64,000 nt of DNA from Cercis canadensis (Eukaryota > Streptophyta > Magnoliopsida > Fabales > Fabaceae): assembly GCA_003255065.1 (NCBI GenBank), contig QAOA01000112.1, forward strand, positions 314,392-378,391, read 5' to 3'. This document shows positions 54,469-64,000 of the stretch, piece by piece. The notes beneath the pieces were generated by a model. It did no database searches. It was given only the letters and a program-made list of their open reading frames with translations, and was not told where the DNA came from. The first letter of the stretch is position 1; each line of letters begins with the position of its first letter. The translations under genes and the position numbers were made by a program.

Positions 54469-56101
54469 GTAAGCTGCTTTCTCACTCTTTTTGTTACATA
54501 TAATTCTGAATTTGGAGGATTGACTTGAGATTGAGACAATAGAGTGTAGATTGTTTTTGAAAATTATACTATGAATCTTTGGAATACTACTTCTTTGACT
54601 GACTCTGTATTCTTGAATTCTGATACACGTTCCTTGATGGTTCTAGGTTCTGATTGAGCTAGAATTTGCAGGTTGGCTTGTTTAGATTTTTGTATTTAGA
54701 ATAAATTAAGTGAAAATTAAGTAAATTTGGAGGATTGACTTGAGATTGAGACAGTAGAATGTAGATTGTTCATGAAAATTATACTATGAATCTTTGGAAT
54801 ACTACTTCTTTGACGGACTCTGTATTCTTGAATTCTGATACACGTTCCTTGATGGTTCTAGGTTCTCATTGAGCTAGAATGCGCAGGTTGGCTTGTTTAG
54901 ATTTTTGTATTTAGAATAAATTTGGTGAAAATTAAGTAAATTTGCTTTAGTTGCATGATTTAAATGAATATGTGACTAAAATGCTTGTGCTGGATTCCTT
55001 TGCTTAGAATAATTCTGAACCATGTATCTAGATGTGTCAAACTATGTTGCTTAAGTTTTTTCTTTTCTTTATTTTTTTGAGTTCATTCTGTGTAATATAT
55101 TCAGTTGCTCAAAATAGAGAATCTGTTCGGCTAACAATTTTGATAAAGTTTGCTCTTTTATCTGGGTCCTTCATTGCATGTCATTGGTAACCATGGCAGT
55201 CTTAAATTTTGCTTGACTATACTACTATGACAGAAATGATTCTTATCAGTTTCAATCAAAGTGGATGTTGGGACAGATTGGATGATTTTAAGGTTTGATA
55301 TGTTTGTAAGTTTGCAACAGTTTGTTCTCTTAGTTAGGACTCTTGATCTCATTGTGATTCCATAACTTACTTGCTACTTCATGGTTTGACTTGACAGTTG
55401 GAACTTGGATTTATGAATTTTCTATCAAGTTTCCCATTTTTCACTTCATGATATAATGTTGTGTAGGTGTATTGCAGGTGCAGGTGGTGTAAATTGCTAC
55501 TTGTGTATTTGTTATAGGGGTGAAGAAGTAAGATTGAATTGTGTGTATGTTTCTTGAGTCTTGTCTTTGTAAATTAATTAGTGCATATGTAGTAGGTGGT
55601 GTATTTGCTATTAATTTTTACCTGTTAGTAAACTTTTATAGGACCCCAACGAGCTTAGCTAAACTCAAAAATTTGACAACCTGTCTAATTTTTTTTTCTT
55701 TCTCTAGCTATTGCTCTCTTTTAGATCATCAGTCCCATGCATAAATCGATTTCTAGGTTTTCACATGGGGAGTTTGGTAGAATGAAATTGGAATTGTATA
55801 TGAAATTAGTTATTTCAAATGCATCATTACCACAAATTTGGTTGTTAGTTGATTTTAGATTATCAAAGACCAAAATAACCAATTGTAGGCTAAAATGAAT
55901 ATGAAATTAGATGTGAAATGAGATATGACTTTGCTTAATTTTATATAATTTTTTTTGGGTAGATTTAGCTCCCAAAGTGCCTATTCAATTAGATGTTAGG
56001 AATTTATCATTCTTGTTTCCTCCAAATGTTTCTGCATATGTGAGAAAAATATCTCTGTAAACTTAGCTAGTATCTTAACTAATATTTGCCTCAACTTGTA
56101 G
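54469..56101 (+). other. 5' UTR intron of the F-box/LRR gene
   Basis: GT at 54469 and AG at 56100-56101. It contains the 215-bp tandem duplication at 54511-54940 and no supported gene. Confidence 0.5.
54511..54940 (+). repeat. tandem duplication, 215-bp unit, 2 copies
   Basis: TTTGGAGGATTGACTTGAGA starts at 54511 and 54726. The two units are almost identical throughout, including GATACACGTTCCTTGATGGT. The similarity implies a recent duplication. Confidence 0.95.
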
Positions 56102-56106
56102 ATAAG

Positions 56107-57048
56107 ATGTTATTGCATGACAATGACATAGTGAAAGAACCAAAGATGAAGCAAGCAAGGCAGAGTGAAGGAGAAGGAAAAGAGGACTTGCTCAGTGGCT
56201 TACCTGATTGTGTTCTGCTGCACATATTGACATTTATGAAAACAAAAGATGCTGTTCAAACTTGCATCTTGTCTAGAAGATGGAAGGACCTCTGGAAACA
56301 AGTCCCTAGTCTTATATTAAATTCCTTAGACTTCAGAAAAATTGTTCATTTTAGCAAGTTTGTCTACAGGGTTCTATCTTTCCGTGATGGTTCCATTGCC
56401 CTGCATAGTCTTGATTTTAGGCGTGTTGGGCATGTTGAACCTCAACTTCTGAAAAGGATCATTAGGTATGCTGTATCACATAATGTCCAGCAACTAAGGT
56501 TGCATGTCTCATTCAATCTTGTGTTACCTCCTTGCTTCTTTTCCTGTGAGTCTTTAACATCTCTTCAGATTTCAGTTTCCCCAAATAATAGAAGCGGAAC
56601 ACTTCCAAAATCTCTAGAATTTCCAGCATTAATGAGTTTGCATCTTGAGAATCTTCAATTTTCTAAAAGTGACAAAGACATGGCAGAGCCCTTCTCGAGT
56701 TGTAACAAATTGAAATCTTTGGTTATTCTCTCCTGTGACTTATTTGATGCAAATACTCTTTGCATATCAAATCCTAAACTTGCTAGTTTGACAATATCTG
56801 TTCCTCCTCATTATCATATTAACAAAGTTGTGCTATCTACTCCAAATCTCAGTTTTTTTCTTTTCATGGGTGTTCCTCCTCAACAATGGTGTGGAAAAAA
56901 TATTTCTTTTCTAGAAGCAGTATATATTAATGCTGATTTTTGTTTGTCCTCAACCAACAGCAAGAGAGAGGCAACTTTAACCCTAATTAGCATGCTGCAA
57001 GTGCTTGCTAGTGTGAAACTGGTCACAGTTTCCCCTAGTACTCTACAG
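56107..57048 (+). CDS. F-box/LRR-repeat protein, exon 1
   Basis: The start is the ATG at 56107, six bases after the inferred acceptor; a second in-frame ATG (MKQARQSEGEG) follows. The F-box lies at about residues 27-65: EDLLSGLPDCVLLHILTFMK, then DAVQTCILSRRWKDLWKQVP. Degenerate LRRs of the plant F-box/LRR (FBL/FBD) type follow, with repeats such as LRLHVSFNLVLPPCFFSCES, LTSLQISV, ALMSLHLENLQF, LKSLVILSCDLFD and LASLTISV. Such proteins are substrate receptors of SCF ubiquitin ligases via SKP1/ASK. The target cannot be predicted. The exon ends CTACAG/GTATCT in phase 0. Confidence 0.88.
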
Positions 57049-57190
57049 GTATCTTTAGATTTTTGAAGAGCTTTATTTTTGATAGACCTGAAAAATATGC
57101 ATCTTCCTGTGAAAGCTTTTTCCCTATGCTGAAACTCAACTAGCATATTGTTTCATTAAAATATGTCTCTAATTCTAGCCCATTTCTTAG

Positions 57191-57355
57191 GTTTTGTCCA
57201 TAATTCTTGATTTACCAGACTTTCAACTCCCTTGCCTTGGCAACTTGAAGTCAGTAAATTTCAAATTGAAAGCATCTTCACAGGCACCTGATGTTAACCT
57301 GGGTTTCCTGTTTCGAAACTCTGTCAAAACAAGTGACGAACACAAATTGTTGAAG
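57191..57355 (+). CDS. F-box/LRR-repeat protein, exon 2
   Basis: After the acceptor CATTTCTTAG at 57190 the exon gives 55 codons in phase 0: VLSIILDLPDFQLPCLGNLK, then SVNFKLKASSQAPDV and LLK. It ends at AAG/GTAAGA. The FGNLK/LGNLK type segment is typical of the C-terminal half of this family. Confidence 0.8.
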
Positions 57356-57656
57356 GTAAGATGCATTATTGTTATTACCATCATCGTCATCATTATTATT
57401 ATTGTTTTGATACCAATGGTTCCCACAAGCTTTCAAAAGGTATAATTTGTTTCTGGTGTGTACCAATTCCAGAATATCACAACATTGACCAATATAGTTG
57501 ACAAAAAATTATTTTATTGATGATGGCTGAGATAAATTGTTGTATTGTGGTTATTTTATTGCGTTAATTGTATACTGTGACATAACATTGCATTTTATGA
57601 AATGAAAAACCATTGATTTGTCGATTGTTTTGTATTAATTTATTCATCGATTGCAG

Positions 57657-57689
57657 GTAGTTTCTTTTCACTATACCCAGCTGCGTTAG
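57657..57689 (+). CDS. F-box/LRR-repeat protein, exon 3 (end)
   Basis: The acceptor GATTGCAG ends at 57656, followed by 10 codons VVSFHYTQLR and TAG. The full product would be 386 residues. It stops before the FBD domain (about 80 residues) often seen at the C-terminus, so the gene may be shortened. A different splice choice downstream is possible. Confidence 0.55.
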   Translation, partial: VVSFHYTQLR

Positions 57690-58409
57690 ATGACTTGGTT
57701 ACTCTCTATATCGCAAAGAACTAACTGCTATCAGAAAGTGGCTTTTGTTGGTATGAAGGGAGCAACTGTTATACAATGTAAAGCAACGTTTAGCAATGCT
57801 TTCTTTTTTACCCCTAGTACTGAAAAGGGATTACTGAATTATATTAAAACTTCTGTGCTACTGCACATCATTGCATTTTGTGCAATGCTATTACCTTCAG
57901 AGGGGAAAAACGAAAATAGAAGATGCCCACACTGATTATCCAGTTAGTTCCACTCCTTCGGCTGTGCCAGTGGGAATCATATAGATTTCCCCTTTGCAAA
58001 TTAAAAAAGAAAGAAGTAAATAATTACACAAAATTTTATTTAGATTCAATAAAATTATTATACATATTTCTTTTTGGGTTAAAAAATAACGTTGGCCTTC
58101 CATGCTTTAGATTTTTAGCATAACAAAACCAGATTTTCTTATTTTGAGAGCTCTGTAATTTACTAAAAGCAAAAGGTAGGGTCAATAGGTTTATCACCAT
58201 GTACAATCTTCGAGAAACACTTTACGCATCTTACTACTGTTGTGCTCTTAATTTTATCTTATGACTCTGCAACATTATGCTGCAATTTATGATTGTAAAA
58301 AAAAAAAAAAAATTATCTTCCAGTAACAAAGAAGAAATAGCAGAAAAAGCACTACATAATGAAAGTTCTCTTCTAACTTAGACTTAAGGTATTACCTAGA
58401 AATCACTTT

Positions 58410-58690
58410 AATGGAGGCCAAAGTGGGTTACTAGAAAAGTTGTAAATTAATTAGTTACAAGACTCTCTTTACAAAAGGAGGGTCTTGTGTTCGAGGTTTC
58501 TTATTGATAAAATGAGGATCTCAAAGTGCTTTACATACAAAGTTACAGTTGTGGGTGTTTTGACAGCGGGACTCCTAGAGCAATAATGACTCGCTTCAAG
58601 TTTATTAAATTTAACTTCATCCAAAAGTTACGGTTAGACCCTGATTTTTAAGTTACAGAAAAAAAAAAAGAAAAAGAAAAAAGCTACAGA
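58410..58690 (+). mobile_element. probable diverged SINE
   Basis: The A-box-like GGCCAAAGTGGG (58416-58427) and B-box-like TGTTCGAGGTTTC (58489-58501) are about 60 bases apart. The segment ends in an A-rich tail (58658-58682). Confidence 0.5.
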
Positions 58691-59095
58691 AGGAGAGTAT
58701 ACTGGGGGCTAGATGGATGATAGAAAAAAAAAGGATGAGGATGGCCAACTGGGGATGATAAATGAATTAGTACACATTTGGGGATGTAATTGGCTTCCAA
58801 ATTTGGAGTCCATATACTTAGCTAGCTAGATTTAAATACCATGGTGAGCACTTTAACTGATGAAGATTTTGAAGATATGGAATGTGCAACTGTTGAACGT
58901 TTCAAGTTTGGCTCGTCTTTGCTGCTGGGGCGCCATTTTCAGGTTATCCTCATCAACAATTTTATTGATTGGTTGAAGAATCGTAATGAGCAGAAACAAT
59001 GATTATGGTGGGTTCTGAAATTGATTGTATCCTATGAATTTCAGCAAAGAGATGGTGCGAAAATTTCAAGCTTGTGGATTGGATTATGTAAAAAA

Positions 59096-59930
59096 ATTCA
59101 TATAATATCTATTTATAAATTCTGAAAAATATAAAATACTGAAAATTCTGCAAACACATGTTCACATATTAAAATTTAATACGAATTTTGTATACTCTTT
59201 TTATATGTATAAAGAAAAAGTTAATATATTGGGCAATAAGTATGTATAACATATTTTTTATAATGATTTTTTTTTTGTTAAATGACAAATGAAGGTTGGT
59301 ACCTAAATTCTCGTCTACTCAAACCTTTTACTACTATACTATACCATACCTAATTAATGGAGTTTATAATAAACTTTTCACATAAAAAATAAGATACTCA
59401 CATAATATTTTATTTGTATATTATTTTTGTCAAACATAGAACAATTACTTTACAATGTATATTTATATATTTTTTAAGAAATTCTCATGAAAAAGAATAG
59501 TCATTTTTCATCTCTTTCCATAATACTTGTTAATGCTTTTCATATTTTTCCCTTAAAATAAAGAAATACCACAACATGCACATCAAGAATTGATCCCAGA
59601 TCCTGATAACCTGTCTAACCTAAAAAATTAGGTGCATGACTAGAGCTATTACTCAAAAAAAATTTATTTGTATATTTATTAGTTTTGTATTATATATTGT
59701 ACATTTGACTTTTTTTTTTTAATAAAGTTCTTACTTTGACTATTTTTTAGATAAAATTCTTATATATATTTTAATGTTTAATTTATTCCTGTCCAGTATG
59801 TTGTTAACTATTAGAACTCCATTGACCACCAACCCTCAAAACGTAGCCTATTGTTAACAAAAAAAGAAACATTAATGAGTAAATAATATAAAATGGATAT
59901 ATAATCACTCCAAAATAAAGCTCAATTGAT
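59096..59930 (+). repeat. diverged segmental duplication, copy 2
   Basis: It shares ordered blocks with 53030-53550: TCATATAA..ATCT.TTTATAAA.TCTGAAAAATAT, TTGTATATTTATTAGTTTTG, ATTAGAACTCCATTGACCA, CCCTCAAAACGTAGCCTA and a closing ACTCCAAAA block. Confidence 0.6.
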
Positions 59931-60091
59931 CATCAACCCCAAAATGAAGACGAAATTAGAGAGAGAAGTTGAATAGCAATTCACAATTCACAAAGGTGGT
60001 GTGATAATAAATTGAGGTGAACCCAAATTGACATGAGAGATATGGGATTATGAATTGTAAAATTGACCTATTCTGCAGCTAGAAATAATTA

Positions 60092-61191
60092 GGCTTAATT
60101 GTAATTTTGGTCCTCTTATTTTAATCACTTGAACTTTTTGGTCATTTTTTTTTGGTTTAATTGCAATTTTGGTCTTCCTATTTTTACCACTTGAACGTTT
60201 TGGTCCCCCTTCTTTAAAAATGAACTATTGAGTCCCTCTATATTCATAAAATATACAAGTTTAGTCCATTTATCTTTAAGTCAAAATTCTTAAGTTTATT
60301 TCAAGGTGTAAAGTTCTCTGATTCATAATCCCACCGTTCAGATTGACGAGCTACGTCTTGTGAATCTTTCTATTAAATTTCAGCTCGATCTAACGGTGAA
60401 TTAGTCTAAATTTTTGATTAGATGAAAACTTATAGTTTTGGTATTTTGGCTGAGTTTCATTGTTAAATCGAGCTCAAATTTAGTGAGAAGGTTTACAAGA
60501 TATAGCCATTCAATCTGAACGGTGGGATTATGAATCAGAGAACTTTACACCTTGAAATAAACTTAAGAATTTTGACTTAAAGATAAATGGACTAAACTTG
60601 TATATTTTATGAATATAGAGGGACTCAATAGTTCATTTTTAAAGAAGGGGGACCAAACGTTCAAGTGGTTAAAATAGGGGGACCAAAATTGTAATTAAGC
60701 CTTTTTTTTTTTTAAATGAACAATTTAGTCCATCTATATTCATAAAATGTGTAATTTTAGTCATTTTATCTTTAAACAAAAATTTCTTAGGTCTATTGTA
60801 AGGTGTAAAGTTATCTGATTCATAATTCTATCATTCATATTGAAGAGCTACATCTTGTGAATCTCCCCATAAAATTTTAGTTCGATCTAACTGTGGGACT
60901 CAGCTAAAAATACAAAAACTAGAAGTTTTCATCTTATTGAAGATCTAGACCCATTCACCGTGAAATCAAATTGAAATTTGGTGAAGATGTTCACAAGACG
61001 TAGCTCTTCAATTTAAACGGTGAGATTATGAATCATATAACTTTATATCTTGAAATAAACCTAAGAAATTATGACAAGACCAAAATTGCATATATTTATG
61101 AATATAGAGGAACTAAATTGTTCATTTTTAAAGAAGGGGGACCAAAAAGTTAAAATAATTAAAATAGAAAAATCAAAATTATAATTAAACC
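60092..61191. mobile_element. MULE-type MITE (older, outer copy), split by a second copy
   Basis: Ends GGCTTAATTGTAATTTTGGTCC and (inverted) AAAATTATAATTAAACC. The interior is itself a long inverted repeat of the same family as the inner copy. The 9-bp flanks AAATAATTA (60083-60091) and AAATAACTA (61192-61200) differ at one base, the target-duplication length of Mutator-like elements. The inner copy at 60154-60701 interrupts it in a T-run. Confidence 0.85.
60154..60701. mobile_element. MULE-type foldback MITE (younger, inner copy, 548 bp)
   Basis: This is an almost complete inverted repeat: GGTTTAATTGCAATTTTGGTC at the left mirrors GACCAAAATTGTAATTAAGCC at the right. Pairing continues toward a centre near 60430 (for example AATCCCACCGTTCAGATTGA against TCAATCTGAACGGTGGGATT). 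It is flanked by runs of at least nine Ts on each side, compatible with a 9-bp duplication. Its transcript would fold into a very long hairpin. Confidence 0.9.
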
Positions 61192-61200
61192 AAATAACTA

Positions 61201-61737
61201 CAAGAAGGCCCTGAATAAAACCTAAACAAAATAATGTCAATTTGGGTTTCAATATATAAAAGCTCCCATCCTGAAGAATGCACAACTTGGAAAGAGCAAA
61301 TGCAGTCATTGAAGTACATCAAAGATTTCCACTTACTGGAATCTACCAACAGAAGAAAGTAGCACAAATGGCCCTTCAAATTTTTTAATTGATCAGTTAT
61401 GAAAACTCTTATCGTCTACATGTGAGCAACATAAAAGAATATAAAAACATCAGAAAGCCTAACTTTATGGTTATCAAGCTGACACTAGTTTTAAAGTGAT
61501 ATCCCTCAAAGAGTTGAATGATAAATTTTATTGAATACTGATTACATGAAATTTATGAACAAAAAATCATATAACTAATTCTTAAATATTTAAAATTAGT
61601 GTGATATTTAATTCTCTTAAAATTGGGCTTAGAGTTAGGATTAAATCACAATTGATCAAAATAAATTTGGTGTAGATGTAAAGGAAAGAGTGTTCTTACA
61701 CATAATTCCCCCTGATGTTTGATTAAATTATAGAAAC
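61201..61737. other. intergenic DNA, nothing recognised
   Basis: It is AT-rich, without a supported gene or repeat. Confidence 0.4.
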
Positions 61738-61740
61738 ATT

Positions 61741-62062
61741 GGGTCTGTTTGATTTCAATTTTTAAAAATTGCTTTTTGTTTTTGAAAAAAATAAACCAAA
61801 AAAACTTGTCTAATAGAGCTGTTTTTGTTTACATGTTTTGAAAACTTATTCTTAAAATATTGTTCTAAAAACAAAAAAAAAAAACAAAAACAAGAGAGGA
61901 CTGTTTTTGTTCTCAAAACAAGTAAAATGCGGAGAACAAATTATTTTCATTAATAGCATAATGATAATTGTCAAACAGATTTTTTTATATTTTTGTTTTG
62001 CAGAACCATTTTTAAACATAGTTTTTAAGAACAAAAAAACGAAAATAGAATCAAACACACCC
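61741..62062. mobile_element. MITE with GGGT-TGTTTGATT terminal inverted repeats (322 bp)
   Basis: Left end GGGTCTGTTTGATTTCA; right end TAGAATCAAACACACCC. The interior is A-rich with many AAAACAAAA and TTTTGTTTT segments. ATT occurs directly on both sides (61738-61740 and 62063-62065), a 3-bp duplication suggesting the PIF/Harbinger group. Confidence 0.75.
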
Positions 62063-62223
62063 ATTGCTTCTTGTTTTGAAAATTATTAAAATCTCTCTTT
62101 AAGCACACTAGCAGTTGGAATTTCAACATAACAAAATTTCGTTGAAATTTTTGTTGAATTGTTTTTTAAAATGTTTACCGTTAGAATTTTTTGTTGGAAA
62201 GCAAAGATTTTCTTGTAAGTAAC

Positions 62224-62553
62224 TGTAACAATCCTTAGAAAGGATGATCAGCCAAGCAAGTACAAAACAAGCAAGAAAGTGAAGTCAGAATGAAGAGAGA
62301 AAACTCTGTATATTTCAATCTGATGAACAGTACAGTATACATAATGAGCTATATAAGCAAGAGACTAAGGTGCCACGTAGGCAGGCAGCTCAGCATTCAC
62401 TAACTACCTTATAACAGAATGCTAACTATGATTAACAGATTGAACTAAGACTAACTACATTACAGCTGTCTAACTAATCACTCTAATTAACTAATCACTC
62501 TAGTTATAAATAATCTATACAAATTACTTAACTAACTAACTATATTCTGTACA
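62224..62553 (-). repeat. 3' LTR of copia element 2 (330 bp)
   Basis: In minus-strand reading it starts TGTACAGAATATAGTTAG and ends GATTGTTACA, with short TGTA/TACA inverted ends. A TATA box (TTATATAGC, minus) lies near 62351. The purine tract is adjacent at 62554. Confidence 0.85.
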
Positions 62554-62563
62554 TCCCCCCTTC
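62554..62563 (-). other. polypurine tract of copia element 2
   Basis: The minus strand reads GAAGGGGGGA immediately before the LTR. It overlaps the end of pol. Confidence 0.8.
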
Positions 62564-64000
62564 AAGTTGGAGAGTGGGAATGATGGAAATCAACCAATCC
62601 CAACTTGGACAGAAGGAAATTGAAATGAGGTCTAGCAAGGTTCTTGGTGAATATATCAGCAAGTTGAGCTTTGGAAGAAATATGCTGGGGAATGACAAAA
62701 CCTTCCTTATACTTATCTCGAACTAGGTGACAATCAATTTCAAGATGCTTGGTTCTTTCATGGAAAACAGGATTGACAGTAATGTGTAAGGCAGCCAAGT
62801 TGTCACACCACAAAGGAATAGGCAAAGAGAAGGAAATGCAAAAATCATGTAAGATATATGTAATCCAAAGGAGTTCACAAACTGTAGTAGCAAGACTATG
62901 GTACTCTGCCTCTACTGAAGATCTGCTAACAGTATTTTGTTTCTTAGTCTTCCAAGAAATGAGAGAGGAACTAAGAGAGATGCAGTAACCAGTGATGGAC
63001 CTTCTGGTGTCCTTGCATGCTGCCCAGTCAGCATCACAGTAAGCAGTGAGATTAAAATCACGGGCAGATGCAAAGAATAATCCTCTAGAAGGAGTCCCTT
63101 TAAGGTATTTCAGAACATGTATGGCTCCATTCCAGTGAGCCTGAGTTGGTGAGTGAATGTATTGACTGAGTTGATGCACGACATGAGTGATGTCTGGTCT
63201 AGTTAAGTTGAGATAGAGCAGACGACCAACAAGTCTTCTATATCTATCTGGTTCAAACAGTAAAGCACCGGCAGAAGGGAAATTTTGCCATTTTGGTAAG
63301 GGTGTTGCTGTAGGTTTCGCTCCAAGCAAGCCAGCATCCCTTAAAATGTCTAAAACATATTTTCTCTGTGTAACATAAGTACCCCTTTCTCCACGAGCAA
63401 TCTCAAGACCCAAAAAATAATGAGTAGGCCCCAAATCCTTAATAGTGAAGGAATCATGCAAAAAACGTTTAACTTGGAGTATATCATGATCATGTGTACC
63501 CGTAACCAAGACATCATCAACATAAACCAATAGAGCTAAGAAAGAGGATGGTGTATGCATAGTGAAGAGACAATGATCGTGTGAGCTCTGTGTGAACCCA
63601 TAAGCTTTAAGTTTACCAGAAAATTCAATATTCCATTGTCTAGATGCTTGTTTTAAGCCATAAAGGGATCGCTTTAGTAAACATACCTCATTGGATTGAG
63701 CTTGGGTATAACCTTGAGGGGGATGCATGAAAACTTCTTCATTCAAATAGCCATGTAGAAAAGCATTATTAATGTCAAGTTGATGGAGTGGCCACTATTT
63801 TGCAGTAACAATTGCTAGAAAAATTCTCACTGTGACAAGCTTAGCAACAGGTGAGAAGCTGTCCTTATAATTAACACCCTTGATTTGATGATATCCCTTG
63901 GCAACTAACCTTGCCTTATACCTATCAAAAGTTCCATCAGGCAAGTATTTGATTTTATAGACCTATTTAGAGCCAATGGCCTTTTTTCCAAGAGGCAAAG
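62562..64000 (-). pseudogene. RT and RNase H of copia element 2, two stops in the upstream part
   Basis: RT blocks: KARLVAKGYHQIKGVNY, LHQLDINNAFLHGYLNEEVF, LLKRSLYGLKQASRQW, active site LLVYVDDVLVTGTHDHD (intact), KDLGPTHYFLGLE. RNase H: LTAYCDADWAACKDTRRSIT, SRSSVEAEYHSLA, CDNLAALHITVNPVFHERTKH, ADIFTKNL. The frame is open from 62562 to 63746. In-frame TAG codons lie at 63795-63797 and 63963-63965. The second replaces a conserved Trp; both could come from single G-to-A changes. Confidence 0.92.

Larger units (their letters stand above)
57690..60082. other. 3' flank of the F-box gene and intergenic DNA
   Basis: No further gene is supported. It contains a possible SINE (58410-58690) and the right copy of the segmental duplication (59096-59930). 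A 53-codon open frame at 58841-59002 has no recognisable domain. Confidence 0.6.
62224..64000 (-). mobile_element. Ty1/copia element 2, 3' part (5' end outside window)
   Basis: The 3' LTR (62224-62553), purine tract, RNase H and RT lie on the minus strand, and RT continues past the window end. The coding part is open for 394 codons, much better preserved than copia element 1. Two in-frame TAG codons lie further upstream. Confidence 0.92.

Noticed and set aside
58841-59002. 53-codon open frame starting MVSTLTDEDFEDMEC
   Set aside because: It is short, has no recognised domain or splice context, and its length is expected by chance.
59578-59665. Possible minus-strand SINE or tRNA remnant near CTAGAGCTATTACTC
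   Set aside because: No A/B box pair with proper spacing could be found.
61061-61379. Two overlapping minus-strand open frames right of the nested MITEs
   Set aside because: They partly read through MITE sequence and have no recognisable domain.

Overview
This is nuclear DNA from a flowering plant, almost certainly a eudicot. It is AT-rich, has spliced genes with GT-AG introns, carries Ty3/gypsy and Ty1/copia elements of typical plant lineages, tRNA-derived SINEs and MITEs, a block resembling plant mitochondrial DNA, and genes of plant-specific families (nepenthesin-type aspartic protease, F-box/LRR, LEA-like At5g17165 family). Genus or family cannot be settled from the sequence.

Left part (1-31 kb): a broken DEMETER/ROS1-like DNA glycosylase gene on the + strand (recognisable exons 7251-16516) has been torn apart by nested insertions. 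A Tat-type Ty3/gypsy element (1-7250, minus strand, 3' end outside the window) sits directly against its first visible exon and carries an additional antisense ORF. In a later intron lies a SINE, itself split by a CRM-like Ty3/gypsy element (8948-15858) whose pol gene runs into its LTR. At 16562 a very large Ogre-like element begins (minus strand, to about 30.4 kb). It has tandem-repeat-rich 3' sequences, RT-RNase H-integrase, a predicted 226-bp intron between protease and RT, gag and an extra 5' ORF1. Its 5' LTR was not found.

Middle part (31-41 kb): a block resembling plant mitochondrial DNA (a NUMT) is split by a degenerate Ty1/copia element (32288-38772; 348-bp LTRs, 5-bp target duplication CCACC). 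A 1.5-kb hAT-type non-autonomous element with an 8-bp target duplication lies inside the copia gag. The block carries a broken mitovirus-like RNA-dependent RNA polymerase segment (about 39042-39702).

Right part (41-64 kb): three host genes. These are an At5g17165-like LEA-family gene (minus; two exons around a 4-kb intron), a single-exon nepenthesin/CDR1-like aspartic protease whose secretion signal appears to be out of frame, and a three-coding-exon F-box/LRR gene with a 1.6-kb 5'UTR intron. Between them is AT-rich DNA with MITEs, SINEs, tandem repeats, a 20-bp GC-rich palindrome and a pair of nested MULE-type MITEs with 9-bp target duplications. The window ends in the 3' half of a second copia element (62224-64000, minus).

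The window is mainly a record of successive insertions into and around a few genes. The host genes do not form a pathway together. All functional assignments are from motif reading by eye; no database searches were run.
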